From Methanobacteriota archaeon (GTDB taxonomy: Archaea; Thermoplasmatota; Poseidoniia; Poseidoniales; Poseidoniaceae), in assembly GCA_002727485.1 (NCBI GenBank), contig PBXE01000031.1, positions 1 through 5,077 of the forward strand: a DNA stretch of 5,077 nt, read 5' to 3'. Shown in pieces: positions 1-4,412 of the stretch. Under the pieces are notes generated by a model that did not search any database, was not told where the DNA came from, and worked only from the letters and a program-made list of their open reading frames with translations. Made by a program: the position numbers and the translations under genes. Each line of letters opens with the position of its first letter. Position 1 is the stretch's first letter.

Positions 1-129
1 AAGGTAATCAAGTTCTAAACTTCTCTCAATTGAATGCCGGTTACTTCCAATGGCATCGTGAATTTCATAATTTTGAAACCTAGACTTACTTACTAAAATT
101 AAGAAGAAAATTTCTAAGAAGACGGTCAT
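1..129 (-). CDS. Possible partial CDS running off the left edge, HTH-like (uncertain)
   Basis: A minus-strand frame is open from an ATG at 129 to the window edge, giving 43 codons with no stop. The first 13 residues are hydrophobic (MTVFLEIFFLILV). Residues 21-43 have a spacing reminiscent of a helix-turn-helix (YEIHDAIG, a short turn SN, then RHSIERSLELDYL). It would begin 20 bp after the stop of the small membrane protein and in the same direction; a TTG at 153 overlapping that stop is an alternative start. First codon positions after residue 14 are mostly purine (17 of 29), as in real genes. Against it, the first codons fall in a T-rich stretch that could equally be a transcription terminator, and a 26-codon plus-strand frame (3-83) covers the same DNA. 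No family is recognised and the assignment as coding is weak. Confidence 0.3.
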   Translation of the reverse strand, partial: MTVFLEIFFLILVSKSRFQNYEIHDAIGSNRHSIERSLELDYL

Positions 130-164
130 ATTTAAATCAAAATATTCCCTCAAACCTTCTTAGA
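92..164 (-). terminator. Candidate terminator after the glnA/DUF2892 transcription unit
   Basis: A perfect 9-bp inverted repeat (TCTAAGAAG at 113-121, CTTCTTAGA at 156-164) flanks the DUF2892 stop codon. On the minus strand it is followed by a T-rich run at about 92-112 (AAATTTTCTTCTTAATTTT). Archaeal termination depends mainly on U-rich tracts, so the T-rich run is the stronger part of the evidence; the 34-nt loop makes the hairpin itself doubtful. If real, it argues against the partial reading frame placed at 1-129. Confidence 0.25.
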
Positions 165-401
165 TTGCGGGAGTGGACAGGTATTGATTCCTAACATTCG
201 GTAAATGTAGCAATTACCTGAAACCGCATTGAATACAAGAACGCCTGCAACTCCAAGTCCAATTAGCACAATCGAATTATTAACACTAGATGGCACAACA
301 AAGTAAGCCAAAATCAAGAGAGCAGCAATAACTGCCCTAATGATTCTATCTTTGTTACTTTGATTTATTACGAAGATTTTGAAGCCTGATTCTTCACTCA
401 T
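150..401 (-). CDS. Small two-helix membrane protein, DUF2892/YgaP-like transmembrane family
   Basis: This is an 83-residue protein with the layout of the DUF2892 (YgaP-like transmembrane) family. It has a polar N-terminus with an N..NKDRIIR stretch (13-22), a first membrane helix at about 23-40, a short turn SVNNS, a second helix at about 43-61, then a conserved-looking tail GNCYIYRMLGINTCPL (62-77) with Cys64 and Cys75. In this family the tail motif is typically G-x-C-P-L-Y-x-x-x-G-I-x-T-C, so the match is good apart from the CPL being replaced by CYI. The function of stand-alone members is unknown. In E. coli YgaP the domain is fused to a rhodanese and anchors it in the membrane; no rhodanese is seen here. 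The ATG at 401 is the only good start. The gene lies 47 bp downstream of glnA in the same direction and may share its transcript. The two cysteines could be redox-active or metal-binding, but nothing in the sequence proves that. Confidence 0.85.
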   Translation of the reverse strand: MSEESGFKIFVINQSNKDRIIRAVIAALLILAYFVVPSSVNNSIVLIGLGVAGVLVFNAVSGNCYIYRMLGINTCPLPQSKKV

Positions 402-448
402 GCCAAACGCCTCATAACGTCACATTTGTCGTTGTGTGATTTTTTGTC

Positions 449-1456
449 TCACATTACTGACTTGGTTGTGGAAATAATTACTGCACCAATCTTGTATGGG
501 TCACCATTGGAAGCAGGTCTTCTGTCTTCAAGCCTGCCAACCCAACCATCAGTAGGGACTGATGCTGGAACTCTTATTGATGCTCCACGGTCAGAAACGC
601 CGTAAGAGAATTGATCGATTGATTGTGTTTCGTGTAGACCTGTTAAACGTTCTTCATTGTGAGCCCCATAAACTGCCATGTGCTTTTCGACGTTCTCTCC
701 AAACGCATCACAAATCTTGTCAAACAAATCCTTTCCACCAACATCACGCATTGCGCCATTGGAGAAATTTGCGTGCATACCTGAACCATTCCAGTCGCCC
801 TTGATTGGTTTTGGATGGTATTCGATATAGTAACCATAACTTTCTGTTAAGCGATCAAGAAGGTAACGAGCAACCCACAATTCATCTCCAGCTCTCTTTG
901 CACCCTTAGCAAATATTTGGAATTCCCATTGTCCACAAGCAACTTCTTGGTTGATTCCTTCAAAGTTAATTCCAGCGTCTAAACATAAGTCTGCATGCTC
1001 TTCAACAAGGGCTCGACCGTGAGTATTCTTTCCACCAACTGAACAGTAATACAATCCTTGAGGTCCTGGGTATCCACCTACTGGGAAACCTAAAGGCAAT
1101 TGAGTATCTACGTCCATAATGAAATATTCTTGCTCATATCCAAACCAGAAATCGTTGTCATCGTCATCAATCGTTGCACGCCCATTACTTGGATGAGGTG
1201 TGCCATCCGGATTCATTACTTCACACATTACAAGATATCCATTGATTCTTTGTGGGTCAGGGAAAATTGCTACTGGCTTAAGTAAACAGTCGGAAGCTCC
1301 GCCGTCTGCTTGTTTTGTTGAAGAACCGTCAAACATCCACATTGGGCATTCTTCCAATGTTCCACCAAATTCACTTCGGACCATTGTCTTGCTTCGCATG
1401 TTCTGTGTTGGTTCATATCCATCTAGCCAAATATACTCTAGTTTTGCTTTATCCAT
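449..1456 (-). CDS. glnA: Glutamine synthetase, type II (GSII, eukaryote/GlnII-like)
   Basis: This enzyme condenses ammonia and glutamate to glutamine using ATP in the cytoplasm, the entry step of nitrogen assimilation. The 335-residue protein is full length for GSII (about 340-370) and much shorter than GSI (about 440-470). A beta-grasp N-domain (about 1-95, KLEYIWLDGY, MFDGSST at 41-47) is followed by the catalytic domain. Expected catalytic residues are all visible: Glu108 and Glu110 in FGYEQEY, Glu171 in NQEV, Glu178 in QWEFQI, His228 in GSGMHANFS, Arg270 in RLTG, Glu276 in HET, Arg290/Arg295 in DRGASIR, and Glu310/Arg312 in LEDRRP. It resembles the Rhizobium GlnII line, which GSII nomenclature would call glnII, more than archaeal GSI. 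The ATG at 1456 is chosen because it places KLEYIWLDGY at the same offset as in GlnII proteins; an ATG at 1462 and a TTG at 1471 are in frame upstream. GSII enzymes lack the GSI adenylylation site, so control is likely transcriptional or by feedback. The gene is divergent from the HTH-CBS operon. Confidence 0.97.
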   Translation of the reverse strand: MDKAKLEYIWLDGYEPTQNMRSKTMVRSEFGGTLEECPMWMFDGSSTKQADGGASDCLLKPVAIFPDPQRINGYLVMCEVMNPDGTPHPSNGRATIDDDDNDFWFGYEQEYFIMDVDTQLPLGFPVGGYPGPQGLYYCSVGGKNTHGRALVEEHADLCLDAGINFEGINQEVACGQWEFQIFAKGAKRAGDELWVARYLLDRLTESYGYYIEYHPKPIKGDWNGSGMHANFSNGAMRDVGGKDLFDKICDAFGENVEKHMAVYGAHNEERLTGLHETQSIDQFSYGVSDRGASIRVPASVPTDGWVGRLEDRRPASNGDPYKIGAVIISTTKSVM

Positions 1457-1487
1457 TATCATAGGTATCAACGATGGCCTTGGCTAG

Positions 1488-1530
1488 GCGGTATATGAAA
1501 CATACGCTCAATTTTATCAAGTTTTTATGC
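1488..1530 (-). promoter_or_regulatory. Candidate glnA promoter region (TATA-like boxes)
   Basis: Read on the minus strand, three TATA-like boxes precede glnA: GCATAAAAAC (1521-1530), GATAAAAT (about 1510-1517) and CATATACC (1490-1497). With an archaeal spacing of about 25 bp they would give transcription starts near 1498, 1487 and 1467; the last would make an almost leaderless message. An imperfect inverted repeat overlaps the nearest box on the plus strand (GCG-gta-TATG, AAA, CATACGC, 1488-1507) and could be an operator. No Shine-Dalgarno sequence stands out before the ATG at 1456. Which box is used cannot be decided from the sequence. Confidence 0.35.
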
Positions 1531-1610
1531 GTCAAATGTTTAATTATTTGTTAATTTGTTATTTATTTGATTATTATATTGGTGGTTTTTTGCCTATTGT
1601 GATGTTCGAA

Positions 1611-1620
1611 TGCGCGCGCA
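1611..1620. other. CG-alternating palindrome in AT-rich intergenic DNA
   Basis: A 10-bp perfect palindrome TGCGCGCGCA sits directly beside a 6-bp palindrome TTCGAA (1605-1610), in an otherwise very AT-rich stretch. A second alternating CG block, CGCGCG, occurs at 1682-1687. The two blocks bracket the 12-bp direct repeats. Alternating purine-pyrimidine CG runs can be protein-binding palindromes or deform easily; no role is demonstrated here. Confidence 0.5.
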
Positions 1621-1621
1621 G

Positions 1622-1657
1622 AATTTAGAAAATATGCAAATGAATAATTTAGAAAAT
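1622..1657. repeat. Perfect 12-bp direct repeat, 24-bp period, between divergent genes
   Basis: AATTTAGAAAAT occurs at 1622-1633 and again at 1646-1657. The start-to-start distance is 24 bp, a little over two helical turns of B-DNA, so two bound proteins would sit roughly on the same face. The repeats lie just upstream of the likely promoter of the 71-aa/HTH-CBS operon and about 165 bp upstream of glnA. This position suits an operator for the HTH-CBS regulator, through autoregulation, control of glnA, or both. The region is AT-rich, so some chance repetition is expected, but 12 identical bases in two copies this close is more than background. Confidence 0.6.
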
Positions 1658-1659
1658 GT

Positions 1660-1700
1660 ACTCTCGAAATATGTTTTTTAACGCGCGGAAGGTCAATCTC
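1660..1700 (+). promoter_or_regulatory. Candidate promoter for the 71-aa/HTH-CBS operon
   Basis: An AT-rich element at 1665-1680 (CGAAATATGTTTTTTA) contains a TATA-like AAATATGT. With normal archaeal spacing transcription would begin near 1693-1700, leaving a leader of about 30 bases before the ATG at 1729. No purine-rich ribosome binding site is seen in that leader. The TTGACA at 1703-1708 resembles a bacterial -35 box but has no matching -10 before the start codon. Confidence 0.3.
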
Positions 1701-1728
1701 TATTGACATCCTCGAATCAACGACCAAT

Positions 1729-1944
1729 ATGGCAGAAGATAATATGTCGATAGAAAATACTCCTCAATTACTTTCTTTTATGCAGATGTGGATGATGAGT
1801 GGTGGAATGGTTTTGTCTACTATGGAGGGGGTTGCTAATGATAATCGTGGCATTGAATTGCCTGAAATCCCTGGCCGTAGTTTCAAAGAAGAGTTGGAAA
1901 GACTTTCTGAATTACTAGTTCAAATTGTTTCGAGGATTGAATGA
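1729..1944 (+). CDS. Small Met-rich protein of unknown family, coupled to HTH-CBS regulator
   Basis: This 71-residue protein belongs to no family I recognise. Residues 14-32 (LLSFMQMWMMSGGMVLSTM) form a strikingly methionine-rich hydrophobic or amphipathic segment with six of the protein's eight methionines. A turn-rich middle (33-50, with LPEIPGR) follows. Residues 51-71 are a predicted amphipathic helix, SFKEELERLSELLVQIVSRIE, with leucine/isoleucine spacing that could pair as a coiled coil. It lacks an obvious signal peptide. Its TGA stop (1942-1944) overlaps the ATG of the next gene (ATGA), a sign of translational coupling and of a real coding sequence, as does the coherent amino-acid pattern. 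It may be a partner, ligand sensor or inhibitor of the HTH-CBS protein, but that is inference from position only. An in-frame ATG at 1744 (Met6) is an alternative start. Confidence 0.75.
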   Translation: MAEDNMSIENTPQLLSFMQMWMMSGGMVLSTMEGVANDNRGIELPEIPGRSFKEELERLSELLVQIVSRIE

Positions 1945-2504
1945 TGGAAGTCCCCACTGGAAAACATATTCGCCGATGGCGTAAGTCATTAGAGTTGACT
2001 CAATTTCAATTATCTGAGTTGTCTGGAGTTGCGCAATCGATTATTGCCAAAGTCGAGACTGAAGTGGTAGATCCTAGAGCGTCCACACTTCGGAAGTTAG
2101 TTAGTTCATTATCAAGATTTGAAAGCCCTGAAAAACTTCACAGTGTTGAAGACATAATGGTAAGAAATGTCAAAGCATTACAATTACAGGATTCGGTTCA
2201 AACAGCAATCGATAGAATGGTTCAAGCAGACATTAGTCAATTGCCAGTAATATCTGAACAAGGAAATATTCTAGGTATCGTTTCGGAGGGGAGTTTACTT
2301 CAAAAAGGCGCACATAGAACGGGTCTAATCGAGCAAGTGATGGATAGAAATCCGGCTGTTGTCGATGTTTCGCTATCTGTTGCCGAAGCTAGAAGAAGAT
2401 TGGTTGAAAATGAAGCCTTGCTGGTCACTGAACAGGATCTGTTAGTTGGGTTGGTCACTAGGATGGATCTTGTTAACGCTCTTCGGTTACGAAGTATTGG
2501 TTAA
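1941..2504 (+). CDS. XRE-type HTH transcriptional regulator with C-terminal CBS domain pair
   Basis: This is a 187-residue cytoplasmic DNA-binding regulator. Residues 8-57 form a Cro/C1 (XRE)-type HTH: KHIRRWRKSLELTQFQLSEL, then SGVAQSIIAKVE as recognition helix, then DPRASTLRKL. CBS1 covers about 69-122 (VEDIMVRNV, the turn ISQLPVI at 98-104, ILGIVSEGSLL). CBS2 covers about 130-185 (IEQVMDRNP, LVGLVTRMDLVNAL) and is shorter and more degenerate in its middle. The same architecture is widespread in archaea (COG3620-type predicted regulators). CBS pairs usually bind AMP, ATP or SAM, so an adenylate- or SAM-responsive regulator is likely; the ligand cannot be read from the sequence. The ATG at 1941 overlaps the upstream stop; the ATG at 1944 is equally possible. 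The gene is divergent from glnA, across a region with a direct repeat that could be its operator. Its stop codon touches the stop of the convergent hydrolase gene. Confidence 0.92.
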   Translation: MMEVPTGKHIRRWRKSLELTQFQLSELSGVAQSIIAKVETEVVDPRASTLRKLVSSLSRFESPEKLHSVEDIMVRNVKALQLQDSVQTAIDRMVQADISQLPVISEQGNILGIVSEGSLLQKGAHRTGLIEQVMDRNPAVVDVSLSVAEARRRLVENEALLVTEQDLLVGLVTRMDLVNALRLRSIG

Positions 2505-4310
2505 TCATTGATTATTTGCTGCCGATTCTCCTTGTGGAGTAATCAATATGCTACTGCCATCTCGGTAAATTACTGGTATCTCAACTGTTGAAACACTTGG
2601 GATAACGTGCATTGAACATGAGGGTGTACAAGCGGGGGGGAGGTAGTCTTCACCAGACTCCGAGAGAACAAAAGTTAGCCCGTGGTTTGCTGGAAGTAAA
2701 GCGTCAATACCTTGGAATTCCATCAACATAGTCACTGTTTGTCCTGGCAGTACTGTTTGAGCTTCATAGCCACCGGCATGATAGCGAACGTCCATAGTCG
2801 CATGGCCTAATCTAATACCAGTCTCAGAATCTTGCATTTCAATGAATGCTTGCCCGCCATCAAATGATGGAACAACTGTAAGATGGAATGTTGCTAGTCC
2901 AGAAATATGAGTGTCCATGTCCTCTGACATAGGTGGACAAGTGATAGTGACTGTGGCATCTCCTCCGATTGCTAATCCTGCAGTGCCGGTAAAAGAACCC
3001 GTAGATTGGCATTGTGACATGTCTAGATTAACTCGTTCAGTGTCTAAAGGAGGCCATGTTTCTTCAATTCTCCATTCGCCATCATTCCTCTGTATCTGTG
3101 CATGTAAGGAAGGTTTTGGCCCGATTCCTTTGAGATAGTATTCCATCCATTCAAATAAATCTTGACCCCAATCCCAACGTGTCATATTATGAATTGCTTC
3201 TCCGCCATAACCAGAATCCTGTGCATTGTGTTTAGACCACTGGTCTGGATAATTATGTTCCCACTGACCTAGCATTCCTGCTACTTCATATCCTGAATCA
3301 ATATAGGTTTGATACCAGTTAGTGCCAGGCGGTCCACCGAAAACTTGGTGTGGATCTACGTTCCAATCTTGCATTCCTTGAACCCAGTAAATACTGCCGT
3401 TGTAAGTTCCCAATGCCTTGTCAATATGGCTTCTTTCATCGTAGTAATTTGCCATATATGGATCTAATTCGCCAAGCCCATATCGAGTTGGCCCAGCGAG
3501 GAATCCTTCAACTACATCTGAACATAAATTATCGAGATCATCATTATCATAGTCTAGAATACTGCTGCCGTAATTTGAATGCATGATTTGAGATCGTGCT
3601 TCAGCACTGCCATTTTTGTAAAGTAATGGTGCCAATGCTGTGGTTCCAGAAATAGGAACTATGGTCTTAAGATGCTCACTTCCCTGTGCTGCTGCTTCCC
3701 ATGCAGTAGCGCCTTCGTATGATTTTCCATAGATTGCGACATTGCCATTACTCCATTCTTGGTCTCCAAGCCACTCAACTGCTGAATGTATGCCGAGCCC
3801 TTCTCCATCTCCACGGTAGTCAAAGCAACCTGTACTTTCTTCAGTAGCAAATACTGCAACTTGGGCTAAAGCATAACCATGAGGTATGAAATTATCATAG
3901 ATGAATTCGCCTCGACCGGCTGCAACAATATTCGTAGGGTTAGATTCATCCCCGGGTTGTCCATAAGAAAAATATGGACTCACAACTGCAATAACCGGTA
4001 CTTTTTCACCTGCCTCAGTATTGGAAGGTAGCCAGTATGATAAATGGACGTCGGCGCTATTAGGGCCGCCTCCCCAAATTCCTGTAGTATCAACTGTAAT
4101 TGTTGCTTCTTGTACTTCTAAGGCAGTGTGTGGGCCTGGTTGTAAAACATATGAGTAACTATCAGTCCAATTCCAATCCAATGTATGACGAGAATAAATA
4201 TCTGGATAAAATCCCTGTTCAACTTCTATCTCCTCGGTTTCCTGTTCACCAAAACAACCGGAAAGTGAAGCCGTCAAAACCAAACAGGTAATGAAAAGGG
4301 CTTCTCGCAT
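2505..4310 (-). CDS. Secreted lipoprotein alpha/beta hydrolase, CocE/NonD (X-Pro dipeptidyl-peptidase S15-like)
   Basis: This 601-residue protein is predicted to be exported and lipid-anchored on the cell surface. Residues 1-18 are a signal peptide (MREALFITCLVLTAS) ending in the lipobox LSGC with Cys19, followed by an acidic linker. The alpha/beta-hydrolase domain (about 60-395) shows Ser197 as nucleophile in GKSYEG, Asp315 in GMQDWNV and His352 in GQWEH, the Ser-Asp-His triad order of the CocE/S15 group. A FEWMEYYLKG motif (386-395) precedes a C-terminal beta-jelly-roll domain (about 401-590), also typical of the family. Members cleave acyl esters, beta-lactams or X-Pro peptide bonds; the substrate cannot be told here, although peptide use would suit a marine heterotroph. 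Several cysteines beyond Cys19 (for example in STGCF and PACTPSC) suggest disulfides outside the cell. The ATG at 4310 is preferred; a GTG at 4331 would add seven residues and two arginines to the signal n-region. Confidence 0.9.
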   Translation of the reverse strand: MREALFITCLVLTASLSGCFGEQETEEIEVEQGFYPDIYSRHTLDWNWTDSYSYVLQPGPHTALEVQEATITVDTTGIWGGGPNSADVHLSYWLPSNTEAGEKVPVIAVVSPYFSYGQPGDESNPTNIVAAGRGEFIYDNFIPHGYALAQVAVFATEESTGCFDYRGDGEGLGIHSAVEWLGDQEWSNGNVAIYGKSYEGATAWEAAAQGSEHLKTIVPISGTTALAPLLYKNGSAEARSQIMHSNYGSSILDYDNDDLDNLCSDVVEGFLAGPTRYGLGELDPYMANYYDERSHIDKALGTYNGSIYWVQGMQDWNVDPHQVFGGPPGTNWYQTYIDSGYEVAGMLGQWEHNYPDQWSKHNAQDSGYGGEAIHNMTRWDWGQDLFEWMEYYLKGIGPKPSLHAQIQRNDGEWRIEETWPPLDTERVNLDMSQCQSTGSFTGTAGLAIGGDATVTITCPPMSEDMDTHISGLATFHLTVVPSFDGGQAFIEMQDSETGIRLGHATMDVRYHAGGYEAQTVLPGQTVTMLMEFQGIDALLPANHGLTFVLSESGEDYLPPACTPSCSMHVIPSVSTVEIPVIYRDGSSILITPQGESAANNQ

Positions 4311-4412
4311 ATCACTGCTCAAACGGTTCACTTTGAAGAACTTGGCGTAATTAATTCAAATCATTATTACACATCCGCAAGTTATGAGGACAAGTAGTAC
4401 TTCGGCCATACC
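4311..4412. promoter_or_regulatory. Divergent promoter region between hydrolase and pyrF
   Basis: This gap of about 100 bp must start transcription in both directions. AT-rich elements TAATTAAT (4348-4355) and CATTATTAC (4362-4370) are the only TATA-like candidates, and either could serve either strand. For pyrF they would give starts near 4380-4395; for the hydrolase they would give starts near 4323-4338. No clear ribosome binding site precedes the pyrF ATG; the GAGG at 4386-4389 is 23 bases away, too far to act on it. The boxes probably overlap, so the two promoters may compete. Confidence 0.35.

Noticed and set aside
3..83. Plus-strand frame reading in from the left edge, 26 codons ending in TAG at 81-83, as the tail of a convergent gene
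   Set aside because: It is short, rich in Phe/His/Trp/Asn, and only 11 of 26 codons begin with a purine, unlike the clear genes here. It cannot be excluded without the sequence to the left.
562..804. 80-codon plus-strand open frame inside glnA
   Set aside because: It is antisense to a strongly conserved glutamine synthetase and its translation shows no recognisable domain.
1200..1487. 95-codon plus-strand open frame over the glnA 5' end
   Set aside because: It is antisense to the conserved GSII N-terminal domain; no coherent protein pattern or promoter was seen.
1541..1580. AT-rich quasi-repeats (TTATTTG-like units) as a possible array or origin element
   Set aside because: Units are irregular in sequence and spacing and are explained by low-complexity AT-rich intergenic DNA.
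1703..1708. TTGACA resembling a bacterial -35 promoter box
   Set aside because: It lies only 20 bp before the start codon with no -10 partner in the available space, and the host is probably archaeal.
3659..3859. 66-codon minus-strand open frame within the hydrolase gene
   Set aside because: It is an alternative frame of the same strand across the conserved catalytic Ser region of the hydrolase, so it is a shadow frame.
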